This document shows positions 19,921 through 31,446 of a stretch of DNA of 64,000 nucleotides, piece by piece. Where the stretch lies: positions 2,915,528 to 2,979,527 of the forward strand of contig CAJSYZ010000004.1 in the NCBI GenBank assembly GCA_910574455.1, read 5' to 3'. The translations under genes and the position numbers were made by a program. This DNA comes from Trichaptum fuscoviolaceum. Lineage: Eukaryota > Basidiomycota > Agaricomycetes > Hymenochaetales > Trichaptaceae. Position 1 is the first letter of the stretch. Each line of letters begins with the position of its first letter. The notes below the pieces were generated by a model that worked only from the letters and a program-made list of their open reading frames with translations, ran no database searches and was not told where the DNA came from.

Positions 19921-20207
19921 TTAGAATTTAATAATTTCAATCCATTTTGGGATTTGAGGCACACCAGGGTCCAGGACCCTGAGGACCAGGTCACTTGGTG
20001 CCTGCTGCCGCTTTGGGGTTGTGGGAATAAATTCAAATTAGCCTTTGCAGGCCCTACAGGCCTTTAAAAATAGCGCAAAAATAGCCAAAAAATCAGAAAA
20101 ATATTCCTGGGCACTGCCGCTTCACCCTAGCGTGGGAACTACGCTTCTGGACGACCATATTAGGGTACCATTATGTTCTGGGCTCCACTGGGCCCTTCCT
20201 AAAGTGG
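19921..20207 (+). repeat. N2 left terminal inverted repeat, inner part
   Basis: Continuation of the N2 arm after N3, including the CAGGGTCCAGGACCCTG-like palindromic words. It is the inverted counterpart of 27017-27302, ending at CTAAAGTGG. Confidence 0.85.
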
Positions 20208-20227
20208 TAAAAATCATCATAAAATAG

Positions 20228-20714
20228 ATCCCCGCCACGAAGCGTAGCGTAGTAGAGGGATGTGTGGCCGCGAAAAAATTATCGAATTGTCAGCAAGTAA
20301 GCATTACAAATCACAAATCATCCAATCCCATGCCTCCGATCTTCGGAGAAAATCACTTCCGAAACCGTTTCTGCCTCATTGTCTTACATTTCTCATGCAT
20401 ACCTCTTTCGCTTCCCTTTTTTATAGCCTTTCATATGGCTTTTACACTGTTTATTTACTTTTCTTTTCAGTCTTAACTTCATTAGCCCCTATCCCCTTCA
20501 TTATTTGCTACATTGTTTTAGTTTATTACGACATATACCTCTTCAGTTTCTTTTTTTTCATGCATCCGAGCAAAAGTGGTCGTCGTCTTGTCACTTGTCT
20601 TAGGCTTCACATGCCACAATGAACCGCTGTAAACCTGCTCTCATTCCTTTGACGGACAGCAATGGCGGGTCGGCTTGTGGCTGGCGCATCCTTCACAACA
20701 TAGCTCAACAGGCG
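20228..20714. other. N2 interior without a recognised gene
   Basis: T-rich, pyrimidine-biased on the plus strand, with open frames of at most 120 codons and no family resemblance. Because it directly precedes the CLF1 relic in the same sense, it may be the captured CLF1 5' flank. A 13-bp motif CATCATAAAATAG (20215-20227) at its left edge recurs inverted at 25382-25394. Confidence 0.4.
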
Positions 20715-23035
20715 GAAGGTGTAAAACATCGCGTGCACCCGCGGCAATACAAGTATGTACCCAATCACTCTTATTCAAGGATGATGCTTAAGCTCAAGTA
20801 GATTACAGCAGAACAACTGCTTCGGGAACCACAAGAGCGCCAGGAAACAGCTTTTCACGCGCCAAAACAACGCGTTGAAGACTTTGAGGGACACTATGAA
20901 TACCGAGGCCGGAAGCGTAAGGAGTTCGAGGAGAGGATTCGGCGGACGAGGGGAAACTTGTATGTTTTCATGCTTGGGTTCATCTTTCAGGTGCTGACTT
21001 GAAACGGGAAAGAATGGAAAGCGTATGTTAGTTGGGAGGTACGTACATTGTCAAAATGACTGGAGTTGTGTCTGAACTCAACGTAGGCGAGTCAAGGCGA
21101 ATACGAACGTTCGCGTTCGGTATACAAGCGCTCTCTCGATGTAAACCAACGAAGTGTCCAGCTCTTGCTCTTCTACACGGAGAGGAATTGAAGGGGTGAA
21201 ACGTCCAGCATGCACGCAATCTGTCTGAACGAGATGTGACTTTGTTGCCGCGCATCAACCAAGTCTGGTACAAATACGTGTATTTGGAGGAACTGCTCGG
21301 AAACGTCGCTGGCGCACGTCAAGTGTTTGAGCGATGGATGCAGTGGGAGCCGGAGGACAAGGCGTGGCAGGCGTACATCAAGTTCGAAGAGCGATACCAA
21401 GAACGTGATCGCGCGAGTGCGATTTACGAGCGGTGGGTTACAGTTCGACCGCAAACCGCGCCTGAGTCAAGTAGGCGAAGTTTGAGGAGGAGCGAGTCAG
21501 GCTTGAAAAGGCTCATGAGGTGTTCCAGATGGCACTGGAGGTCTTTGGTGATGATGCGGAACGAATTGGGAAGGCACAGGCGGTGCTTAGCGCTTTCGCG
21601 AAGATGAAACACGATTGAAGGAGTACGACCGATCTAGGGTAATCTACAAGGTACGCACTCCCCCAAGCTTATGTGGTTCTAAGTTTTAAACCACCCTAGT
21701 TTGCGCTGGACCGATTACCTCGCTCCAAGTCCCAGGCACTCTATGCTGCTTACACCAAGTTTGAAAAGCAGCATGGAACTCGGAACACCCTCGAAACCAC
21801 TGTTTTGGGGAAGAGGAGGATCCAGTATGAGGAAGAACTTGCGCACGACGGTCGAAATTACGAAGTATGGTTTGACTATGCTCGCTTGGAAGAAGACTCA
21901 CTGAGGTCACTTCGGGAGGAAGATGCGACGGAGGACGAGATGGAAAGCGCGATAAACCGGGCTCGTGAAGTCTACGAGTGAGCTGTTGCGCAAATACCCC
22001 ACGGTGACTTGAAGCGTCACTGGAGACAATACATCTTTCTGTGGCTGGACTACGCATTGTTGAAGAAGTGGATACTAAAGTCTGGCGTTTCTTTCATGTC
22101 TCTTTTTCAAGTGCTAACAACCGCCCACGCAGGATTATAATCGGACACGGCAAGTATACCGAACAGCGTTACAAGTGGTCCCCCACAAGCAATTCACGTT
22201 TGTGAAGCTGTGGCTCATGTTTGCGAACTTCGAGGTTCGGCGACTTGATCTACCCGCAGCACGCAAATTGCTCGGTGCTGCAATCGGCATGTGTCCTAAG
22301 GAAAAGCTCTTCAAAGGCTATATCTAACTTGAGCTCGACGTAACTACCAATTGCTCTTATCATTTGCATAGTTTACTGACATTGTCTTTCAGCTTCGAGA
22401 ATTTGACCGCGTGCGGACGCTCTACGGAAAGTACATCGAATATGATCCAACGAACTCCTCGGCCTTGATCCAATTTGCCCAGTTCGAGGCGGCGCTCGCG
22501 AACTACTCACGAGCGCGAGTCATATTCGAACTCGACACATCGCAGCAGCCGCTGTCGTACCTCGAAAACCTCTGGAAGGCGTACATCGATTTCGAGTTTG
22601 AGCAAGGCGAGCAACAGCGTACAAGGGATCTGTATGAGCGCCTTCCGCGCTTGAGTGGCCACGTCAAGGTCTGGCGCGCATACGCAAAATTTGAAGCGAG
22701 CCTGATTTCTGACAATCAGGCGTCGAGGGCAGACGAGGAGGACGAGGGCGAGGATGAGAAGTTGGTGGAGGGCGATTTGAACCTGGCTCGCCAGGTGTTC
22801 GAGAGGTCATACAAGGATCTGAAGAACAGGGGCCTTAAAGAAGAGGTATGTGCCCGCTTATTTGACATTCTTGAAGGTGGCTGATTTGTGTGTAGCGCGT
22901 TGTTCTGCTAGAGGCATGGAGAGACTTCGAGCAGAAGAACGGAACACCTGCGGATGTCTCGAAGGTTCAGGCCATTGTCAGCCGCAAGTGGGGGACGGTC
23001 GACGACCGGGAGCCTCGAGCTGTGTGAGGAAAGTT
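20715..23035 (+). pseudogene. CLF1: Captured, nearly full-length CLF1 (crooked-neck) pseudogene
   Basis: Relic of the HAT-repeat splicing factor Clf1/Crooked neck, with introns retained. Exon 1 tail (RAPAAIQ, to 20752), a 49-nt intron, and exon 2 (20802-20959: [18 protein letters not shown] and [15 protein letters not shown]) are clear. HAT-repeat exons follow: [15 protein letters not shown] and [14 protein letters not shown] (21258-21480), [15 protein letters not shown] and [10 protein letters not shown] (21705-21900), [17 protein letters not shown] (22190-22260), the long exon 22411-22843 (LYGKYIEYDPTNSS, LWKAYIDFEF, ARQVFERSYKDLK), and the last exon from 22897 (RVVLLEAWRDFEQKNGTP). Damage includes no start codon, a TGA for Arg near 21200, a frameshift at about 21626, a stop near 21980 and a lost C-terminus. 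It lies wholly inside N2. Confidence 0.88.
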
Positions 23036-23387
23036 CACTGCTTTGCCTCCTTATTTGTTTGGTACCAACTTTCCTTTGATTCCTTCACATGATGAACCAT
23101 TTTGATCATGTGTATTTTATCTTATTATATCACTTATAATTGTACTTACTTAGACTTCCTTATACACTGATTTAAATAACCTGAATGTCTGATTGCTGAA
23201 GCACTGAGAGCACTGAGAGCACTGATTTAAGTTGACGACACTGGTTTCAGTGGGGCCCTTCCTGAATAATGAAACCACATGCCTGAAATCAGTAAATCAG
23301 TAACATTTTACTTTCCAGGGCTTCCGGAAATATCAGACCGTTTAAGTAACTTTAAGTAGCCGTAAGCAAAAAAGAAGATTCCCTGAT

Positions 23388-23776
23388 GTGTGCGAGAACT
23401 CGGTACGGCGGAGATTTTCTTTAACACTCTCCCAACGGGCGCTTCATCTCCGTGGTGGTCGGAGACAGAGAGTCACTGCGCCGGCCCGGCCAAACAAGGT
23501 GTTCGGCAATGGCTCTTCCTTCGCATGGGCTACAGACTCAAATGTGTATGCTGTGTTGGAGGGGCGGACGAATGAGCGGGTGTACATGGACTTCAAGGAA
23601 AGGAGCAGTCTAGCAACGAAGGGTGCTGGATCATGGCCAGTTCAAGCATGGCATGGTGAGGTGCTTGTGAAAGCAGTTTCATCGTCTTCTGGGACTGGTG
23701 AGGTTGTGTGCAAGATTGATCTAATCAAGGCTTTCCATTCGTGGCGGGGACAAGCTGGCTCAGACAGCGCTATATA
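23388..23776 (+). pseudogene. SEC27: Captured SEC27 / coatomer beta'-subunit fragment
   Basis: Encodes LGTAEIFFNTL, PNGRFISVV (shifted frame), then NKVFGNGSSFAWATDSNVY and AVLEGRTNERVYMDFKERS, followed by KGAGSWPVQAWHGE and VCKIDL...FHSW. This order matches the segment between the WD40 propeller and the second propeller of beta'-COP (COPB2/Sec27), where FGNGSSFAWA-DSN-YAVLEG and NFKERSGL are hallmark strings. At least two frameshifts. It ends abruptly at the left arm of the palindrome at 23777. No neighbouring COPB2 sequence exists, so it is a transposon-borne fragment like CLF1 beside it. The spacer 23036-23387 shows nothing coding. Confidence 0.72.
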
Positions 23777-25381
23777 ATAATTATATTCATTTGCACCTGC
23801 ATATATGCAGGCTTCCCCTGGGCTTACCAGCAGCAGATAAAATATGATAAAATCGGATTATATTAGTAGAAGCATACTTAAGATGAATTGGATAGCTATA
23901 TATGGTAATACTAGCTGGGAACATGTATAGAACAGCAAAACATGTTCTATTTATAATGCTATTCAAATGGGGCTTATTTCACCATATTGGGGTACCTCCG
24001 GAATGCAAATTTTGATGGGAATCCAATGGAACGTACTAGAAGAGCTGAAACGGGCTTTTACGGCGCCAAAATATGCATTTCACGTATTATTACAGAATAT
24101 TCTTTTATTTAAATGCTAATTTTATCACAGCACTTCTACTGCATGTAATGGCACGTATAAATAGCCTAACTGGTACGAAATGACGAGGAGAACAATAATA
24201 TGAGCTTAGAATAGCTGCACGGGCGCTATATGGACCTGTATAACACTAACTCGTTTTGGAGTGCAAGCAATTATTGTTTCTCTATCATATGCATATACAC
24301 ATAGTGTGTACATGTGCTAGTAGCTTCAAATAACTCTTTACATATGTCTTTCACGTTGTACGAAGTTTCACAGTAATCGGAGCTCATCCTGAATTGATAT
24401 AAGGCATGCAATTTTCGAGAAGAATGGTTAATTTTAATTTATCGGGAGGGTTATAGGTCAGGCACATAGTGCCAAACATTCACTATAAGTATCCTTAACA
24501 TTATACAAAAGCATGCTTGGGGTACAGATGGAATCTGGAAGTTATATGTGTTTCTGACATAACATGTACATTTTGATATTACACATAGTATTTCATCCTA
24601 CAATGTTGGATAAAACTTCCGCATTCCAATGTCATCCCAAGCATGCTTTTGTATAATGTTAAGGATACTTATAGTGAATGTTTGGCACTATGTGCCTGAC
24701 CTATAACCCTCCCGATAAATTAAAATTAACCATTCTTCTCGAAAATTGCATGCCTTATATCAATTCAGGATGAGCTCCGATTACTGTGAAACTTCGTACA
24801 ACGTGAAAGACATATGTAAAGAGTTATTTGAAGCTACTAGCACATGTACACACTATGTGTATATGCATATGATAGAGAAACAATAATTGCTTGCACTCCA
24901 AAACGAGTTAGTGTTATACAGGTCCATATAGCGCCCGTGCAGCTATTCTAAGCTCATATTATTGTTCTCCTCGTCATTTCGTACCAGTTAGGCTATTTAT
25001 ACGTGCCATTACATGCAGTAGAAGTGCTGTGATAAAATTAGCATTTTAAATAAAAGAATATTCTGTAATAATACGTGAAATGCATATTTTGGCGCCGTAA
25101 AAGCCCGTTTCAGCTCTTCTAGTACGTTCCATTGGATTCCCATCAAAATTTGCATTCCGGAGGTACCCCAATATGGTGAAATAAGCCCCATTTGAATAGC
25201 ATTATAAATAGAACATGTTTTGCTGTTCTATACATGTTCCCAGCTAGTATTACCATATATAGCTATCCAATTCATCTTAAGTATGCTTCTACTAATATAA
25301 TCCGATTTTATCATATTTTATCTGCTGCTGGTAAGCCCAGGGGAAGCCTGCATATATGCAGGTGCAAATGAATATAATTAT
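23777..25381. repeat. Large near-perfect palindrome (foldback element)
   Basis: Left arm 23777-24521 (745 bp) and right arm 24636-25381 (746 bp) are reverse complements. The only difference I saw is one extra A in an A run of the right arm (near 25047). The spacer is 114 bp (24522-24635). The arms begin ATAATTATATTC and are A+T-rich without meaningful frames. Such perfection implies a recent origin or arm-to-arm gene conversion. It interrupts the captured gene cargo of N2; no clear target duplication was found. Confidence 0.92.
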
Positions 25382-25395
25382 CTATTTTATGATGA

Positions 25396-26070
25396 GAAAG
25401 GCTTCCTCGAAGGATGCTGTAGTGAAAAATTGGGCTGGCAGGTTCTTGTGGGAGAAGCCGCCCAGGAGCTCGCTGAACAGGTCCTCGCTCTAGGGCGACT
25501 TGGGTTGCCGAGGGACCGACGAGTCAAGCCCGCCGTTCCCAAGGCACTGCCAACCACAGAAAGACCTCTTTGAGGCCTTTATAAATACCAACAGAGGAGA
25601 GGGTGGGTGGGTGCGAAATAATTGCGGTCTACATTGTGCGTTGCCGCTGTCTTGAGGCTCGGAGTTGTCCTTGTTGTTGTGGTCGATGATGAAGAGACGC
25701 GACGCAGTTTGACGCGTGACGTACGCGTGCTCCCGCTTGTCACGAGTCGTGGTACTTCTTCGAAGTCCTTCCAACTCGTTCCTGCGCTCCCGCTCGCTCC
25801 CGTCCGTCATGGACAACTAGAAAGAAAGGCTTCCTCGAAGGATGCTGTAGTGAAAAATTGGGCTGGCAGGTTCTTGTGGGAGAAGCCGCCCAGGAGCTCG
25901 CTGAACAGGTCCTCGCTCTAGGGCGACTTGGGTTGCCGAGGGACCGACGAGTCAAGCCCACAACCGAAGGGAGGCGCAGCCTCTGACGAGGAGAAACCTC
26001 GGCAAACCCACAAGGAAGGCTAAGCCGACCAGAGGTCTCCATAGATAGTGCCACCCATGTAAATAGATAT
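25396..26070. repeat. Duplicated blocks in N2
   Basis: A block of about 135 bp starting AGAAAGGCTTCCTCGAAGG occurs at 25396 and again at about 25822. A second block of about 145 bp (starting GCGAAATAATTGCGG) at about 25615-25765 recurs at about 26858-27016, directly before the N2 right arm. The minus strand of the latter is open for about 65 codons but I do not recognise it. These look like duplications made during aberrant N2 replication or repair. Confidence 0.75.
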
Positions 26071-26129
26071 TTAAGTGCAATACTCACATTGCTTCCGTTC
26101 CACCCCCAATTTTTTTGGTGACAAGCAAT

Positions 26130-26830
26130 AGGCTTTGATATAGCAGGTGACATCTGCTGCTTTAAGAGCGGGTAGCATCCGCTGGGCAACCAGGCTGCAT
26201 AGTGGGAGCATCCACTCTTTAACAATGAAAGACAACCGCGGCCGACTGGGCTTTCTTATAGCAGGTGGCGTCTGCTGCTTTGAAAGCGGGTAGCGTCCGC
26301 TGGGCACACAGACAACCGCAGCCGACTGGGCTTTTTTATAGCAGGTAGCATCTGCTGCTTTTAAAGCGGGTAGCGTCCTCTGCTTTGAAAGCGGGTAGCG
26401 TCCGCTGGGCAGCCAGGCTGCATAGCGGGATCATCCACTATATAACAATGATTTGGGTGGCACGAATAAGGCCTCGTCCGAGCAAGCTTTGTTATAGCAG
26501 GTAGCGTCTGCAGCTTTGAAAGCAGGTAGCGTCTGCTGCTTTAAAAACGGGTAGCGTCCGCTGCTTTGAAAGCGGGTAGCATCCGCAAGGCCTTGAGCGG
26601 TAAGTCGGGTGGCACGAATAAGGCCTCGTCCGAGCAAGCTTTGTTATAGCAGGTAGCGTCTGCAGCTTTGAAAGCAGGTAGCGTCTGCTGCTTTAAAAAC
26701 GGGTAGCGTCCGCTGCTTTGAAAGCGGGTAGCATCCGCAAGGCCTTGAGCAGTAAGTCGGGTGGCACGAATAAGGCCTCGTCCGACTGCTTTGTTGAAGC
26801 GGGTAGCGTCCGCTAGGTGTTGATGAAGTA
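26130..26830. repeat. Subterminal minisatellite of N2 (GGTAGCGTCYGCT motif)
   Basis: The motif GGTAGCGTCCGCT and variants (GGTAGCGTCTGC, GGTAGCATCCGC) recurs about 17 times, alternating with GCTTTGAAAGCGG-type spacers. A composite unit of about 150 bp is duplicated in tandem (26450-26600 and 26600-26750, both containing AAGGCCTCGTCCGAGCAAGC). Dense short motifs near one end are typical of transposase-binding subterminal repeats in hAT elements. Here they are only on the right side. Confidence 0.8.
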
Positions 26831-27016
26831 AGTCGGGTGACACGAATAAGGTCTTGTTGCGAAATAATTGCGGTCTACATTGTGCGTTGCCGCTGTCTTG
26901 AGGCTCGGAGTTGTCCTTGTTGTTGTGGTCGATGATGAAGAGACGCGACGCAGTTTGACGCGTGACGTACGCGTGCTCCCGCTTGTCACGAGTCGTGGTA
27001 CTTCTTCGAAGTCCTT

Positions 27017-27580
27017 CCACTTTAGGAAGGGCCCAGTGGAGCCCAGAACATAATGGTACCCTAATATGGTCGTCCAGAAGCGTAGTTCCCACGCTAGGGT
27101 GAAGCGGCAGTGCCCAGGAATATTTTTCTGATTTTTTGGCTATTTTTGCGCTATTTTTAAAGGCCTGTAGGGCCTGCAAAGGCTAATTTGAATTTATTCC
27201 CACAAACCCAAAGCGGCAGCAGGCACCAAGTGACCTGGTCCTCAGGGTCCTGGACCCTGGTGTGCCTCAAATCCCAAAATGGATTGAAATTATTAAATTC
27301 TAAACTATTACAGCATGCTGTCAATCAGCAGTGCCTGAGTGTTATAATTAGCTCAAAAAAGCGGTGGGTATACAAAGACATTAAAGTAATATGCATTAGA
27401 TTATTAGATTTGCACATTAAATATGCAGTATGTACCCTAGTTAAGGATGAATTTTGCTCAGCCATTTGCTGTAATCTCATGCATGAGAATGCTAGCAATA
27501 GCTGAGCAAAATGCAAAAACTGACATCCTGTTATGCACAGCAAGGCTGTATCTCATGTATGCAGTCTGCTGGTAGCAGTG
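27017..27580 (-). repeat. N2 right terminal inverted repeat
   Basis: 564-bp arm, the reverse complement of the two left-arm parts. It contains the continuous sequence CTAAACTATTACAGC (from about 27300), which proves where N3 entered the left arm. Confidence 0.87.
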
Positions 27581-27588
27581 GACAACAC

Positions 27589-28545
27589 TGGACGAACCCT
27601 CTTGACCCCCGAAATGTTTCGGCTAAAGGCAATTCGTCGGGGAATGACGCAGGTACACAGGGATCAGGCCCTCCTACGACGCATTCGTAAGTCAGACCAG
27701 TATGAAGACGAACTGGTAGACGCGATCGAGTTGGTCAAGTCAAAAGCGCCCCGAGTTCTGACCAAAGAACTTGAGGACTGGAGCACCGAAGAAGGCCTCA
27801 TCCTATATCAGGGTAAGGTTTACGTCCCGAAAGACGAGACCATTCGCCGGGATGTGGTGAAGACCTACCACAACAGTCTCCCCGCCGGACATCCTGGACG
27901 TTGGAAAACGTTTGAGATGGTAAGCCGCAACTACTGGTGGCCCGGGATGTCTAACTTCGTAGAACGATACATTTCGGGATGCGATACCTGCGCACGCACA
28001 AAGAACCGATCGCAACGCCTGGTAGGACTTCTGCAGCCTAACGAAATCCCGCAGGGTCCCTGGCAGGCGATTTCTTGCGACTTCATCACCCAGCTCCCCC
28101 GATCCAAGGATTACGACACAATTTTCGTGGTGGTCGATCGTCTCACCAAGCACGCGCATTTTATCCCGACCACGTCTGACATCGATGCACCGGAAACTGC
28201 GGAACTATTCCTGCAGCACGTCTGGAAGCTGCACGGAACCCCCCGCCAGATCATATCCGACCGAGGACCACAGTTTGTCGCGCAGTTCATGAAGGCCCTC
28301 TTTTCCCGACTCGGTATCAAGGGTACCACGTCGACTGCGTATCACCCGCAGACGGATGGGCAAACCGAAAGGGTAAACCAAGAGCTGGAACAGTATTTAC
28401 AGGCCTTCATAGATACACGACAAGAAAACTGGGCCGGATTACTCCCAATGGCAGAGTTCGCGCACAACACGAAAGCGCACGCGGCAACACGACAATCCCC
28501 GTTCGCGCTCGTCTACGGCTACAATCCCGAATTCACGATTGCCCC
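27589..28545 (+). pseudogene. gypsy-A copy 1, integrase fragment
   Basis: Resumes after N2's duplicated GACAACAC. It encodes the integrase HHCC zinc domain (YHNSLPAGHPGRW...CDTCARTKN), the catalytic core (CDFITQLP, SDRGPQF, HPQTDGQTERVNQELEQ: D, D and E of the DD35E triad) and the start of the C-terminal part. The frame is intact in this piece; unlike copy 2 it keeps the T that copy 2 lost near 45375. It ends with ATTGCCCC (28538-28545), the target of N1a. Confidence 0.93.
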
Positions 28546-29334
28546 ACCAGTACCAGCTAATAATCTTATAGAATCATGGTAATTATCGCAACCCGTTCTT
28601 CTAGTTATTGCGGTAACTTCGGCAGGCCTTCGGCAGCTCGTTCTGACTTTCAGCTCTGCCTGGGCCGCGCGTGCGGCGCAGCCTTGTCAGGGCTTCGCCC
28701 GGCAAGACAGCAAGGACCCGTACTCATTTGAAATAAATATTATATTCTAATTTAGAGTGCCTGGACTGTAATCCAGGCCTATCTAACATTTCAAATAAAT
28801 ACTTTAAATACAAAATAGCACGCGCTAGGGCAGTGCGCGTGGTGGCCTTACGCGCGCGCGCACGCGGCGGGGAATAGCGCGCCCCGTTCCCACCACCCCA
28901 GGTGGGGTGGTGCGCAGCCGGTACGCGGCGCGTTGGGCGCGCCGTCCACTGAGGCCCACGGAGTAAAAAAAGGCAGAGGCATACAAGCGCACCACAGGTG
29001 AGGAGAAGCGCGGCGCGCGGGCCCTTGCTTCTCGCTCCCAGACGCGCTGCCACTGTCTGTCCGTGTGGTGACCGCATTGAAGTCGGCGACCTCCTCGTCC
29101 TCGGCAAAGATGCTCAGCTCGATTTCGATTGTGAAAGAATGAGGAAGGTGGGCTGCTTGTGGAGGATCTGCTTGAGTATAGGCTGACGACAAGGGAAAGG
29201 ACGTGTGAGCTCGCAAGCGTCTATCACGCACGGCTCAATGGAGTGTGGCACAACTGCAGTGAAGAACAAGCCACTGTCAGTCAAATCTGATGGGCTACTC
29301 ACCTTCGCAAAGACCACCTAAAGCTAAATGGAAT

Positions 29335-29600
29335 GGCGCACCGCCAGGGAATGCACCGCCCGCACCGGAGAAGAACTTCTGCATGAAGGGGTTCATGACA
29401 CTCTCCAGGTCCGTTGCTTATCCTCATACTCCTGCTTCGATGCTTCATGCGAGGCGTCGAGCCATGAGATTGTCTTGTTGACGGTAGCCTCTAGCATGGC
29501 CGGGTCCTCGGGCTTGACCTTGTCCTTGATCTTCTCGTCGTCCAGAGAGTTAACAAGGTTGTAGGGGTAGGACTTGTCGCTCGAGGCCTAGAAAGCTGCG
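29335..29600 (-). pseudogene. Captured Hsp70 C-terminus fragment (in N1a; best preserved)
   Basis: The minus strand reads SYPYNLVNSLDDEKIKDKVK, then PEDPAMLEATVNKTISWLDA and SHEASKQEYEDKQ, and after a frameshift FMQKFFSGAGGAFPGGAP. This is the C-terminal lid helix bundle and the glycine/proline-rich tail of cytosolic Hsp70, in correct order. It is the longest uninterrupted stretch of the four copies in the window. Confidence 0.82.
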
Positions 29601-30565
29601 CTTGCGAGCATTCAGCTCGCGCCCGAGAGGCGAGAGGCTGCGGAAGCAGAGGCAAGACAGCGTTTGCGCGCAGCAAACGCCTTCTTGCCCGTTGTCCATA
29701 GCTCTGAGAGCTTGAAGAAGAGTGAAGAAAGAGAGAAAGACAACGTTTGTGATGCATGCAGATAGCGCGCCACGACCCTGAGAACCGCGTGAATTTACTA
29801 TATATGGTATGTCTCTGATATTCTTTTTACTTCAAACATATCAATAACATACTGTTTGAATTTAATGTAGAGATAGTGAGCTCAGGCACAGTATGTAATT
29901 AGATTTAGTGTATGCTAATGTATGTACACAAAAATTGCGGAGGCTACAGAATGTGCCATAAAGGGTAAGAGGTAAGATCTACAATAGAAATGCATGATTC
30001 ATGCATATTTCCTACAATTCTTTGATTTCTCTCTTATCTTACGTTCCTCTGATTGCCTTAGAGATTTATATTACGACTCTATGTACACTATAGAAACTCT
30101 AGTAAAATTATGGGCCTTAATGTAGCGTTAAAAGAGGCTAAACAAATGAAACAATCTCTAAAATCGGCCATTTTGAGCACTTTTGAGTCAAAATTCAACA
30201 TTTGCAGCTAGTTTCACTATATTAATGATCATTAAAAAATACATATATGTTACATAGCAGTAGAAGAGGCTTTAATGAAACAAAATCAGTTGTTAGAATA
30301 GAAGTTACTAAGAAGACAGTTGTGAAGTACACAAATCAGTCCAAGAGTGGAACACATGTGTACATGTTTCACTCGAAGTGATGCATTCGAAGCACCACTT
30401 TCGAGTTCAACCACTTCCACTCTTTTTATCGACGAGATTCTTTTTGCGACTGCTATATAATGTAAAGGAGACCTATTGTACAGAATATGGAAGGCTCAGA
30501 TGTACTCAAGAATATACAAATGAATAAATACTGTTAGAACAGCACTTTTTAGCATTGTTGTGCAA

Positions 30566-31446
30566 TAACCCCAGGAGCTTAGGTTTAAACCAAAGACAGG
30601 AAATCCTGTCAAATGGTAGTAATTTTGGTAGGTACTAACCCTGGTAGAAATTCGTTCAGTAGTAAGTTTAGTAGGTATTAATTATCGGTAGCAATTGTTT
30701 CCTGTCAAATGGTAGTAATTTTGGTAGGTACTTACCCTGGTAGAAATTAGTTCAGTAGTAAGTTTAATCATCGGTAGCAATTGTTTCGTGCAGTTTGGTA
30801 GGAATTATAGTAGGTAGTAATAACTTGAAATAGAAACCAACAAAATTAACTTTACAAACACAAGACCAACTCGAACCCTCGATGCTCAAACTTCCATAAT
30901 AAGAAATTCCTAAACTTCCATAACAAGACTCTAGCAGCAGTACAACTCTTCCATAGGCTCATAAAGGTCTTGCTTAATTAAGACTTCATATACATCAAAC
31001 AAACTTCAATGCCTACTTAATGTTTATTGAGACAAATATCTTATCAGCTTTGTAGTGTGGTGGTATTGAAGTACGAAATTAGTATATGTACTTGTGTTGA
31101 GTTGCTTGATTATGTAATTTTATGGAATGAAGTTCAATTCCGCCTGTGGTTAGACAGGTTTGATTATTCTCCTTTTGTTATCATACGTAGTTTTCACTAT
31201 AATTGTCCCGATATACGTTGCATCAGACGAAGTGAGGTGCCTGAATAGTTAATTCCTTACTTTCAACCACAATAACTACCAAAAGTAGTTCTGACCAATA
31301 GTTAGAACCTACCGACAATTAGTTCCTACTAGAATTTCTACCAAAGAAATAAAAATGGTTTCTACTGGAATTGATACCTACCAAAATTACTACCATTTGA
31401 CAGGAATTCCTGTCTTTGGTTTAAACCAAACCCCTGGGGTTCCTGT
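30566..31446. mobile_element. M1: 0.9-kb MITE-like element inside N1a
   Basis: Inverted ends start near ACCCCAGG and include GGTTTAAACCAAAGACAGGA and CCTGTCAAATGGTAGTAATT; the repeat extends for about 60 bp. Flanks show a probable 8-9-bp duplication, GTTGTGCAA / GTTGTGCTA (30557-30565, 31447-31455). The matching positions of N3 (near 18105) and N1b (near 58855) are uninterrupted. Internal GGTAGTAATTTTGGTAGGTA words recur in both orientations. Only a meaningless 73-codon frame. Confidence 0.75.

Larger units (their letters stand above)
15601..27580. mobile_element. N2: 12-kb inverted-repeat transposon carrying host-gene pieces
   Basis: Flanked by the 8-bp duplication GACAACAC (15593-15600, 27581-27588); the empty site reads gacaacacgggacgg in gypsy-A copy 2. 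The terminal inverted repeats are about 565 bp. The left arm (15601-15881 plus 19921-20207) is split by N3, and the right arm (27017-27580) is unbroken and preserves N3's empty target. The interior holds a CLF1 pseudogene, a SEC27 fragment, a 1.6-kb palindrome and minisatellite-like subterminal repeats. No transposase frame is visible, so it was moved in trans. The 8-bp duplication suggests hAT-type integration, but the superfamily is unproven. Without N3 and the palindrome it would be about 6.3 kb. Confidence 0.9.

Noticed and set aside
24000..25200. Possible CRISPR-like or inverted gene duplication
   Set aside because: There are only two long inverted arms and no regular short repeats with spacers. 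It is a palindrome, and the genome is eukaryotic.
15601..27580. CLF1 as a resident gene flanked by chance by two unrelated elements
   Set aside because: The 8-bp GACAACAC duplication and matching about 565-bp inverted arms sit at one precise site of gypsy-A, whose empty form is seen at about 44797. That makes a single insertion far more likely.
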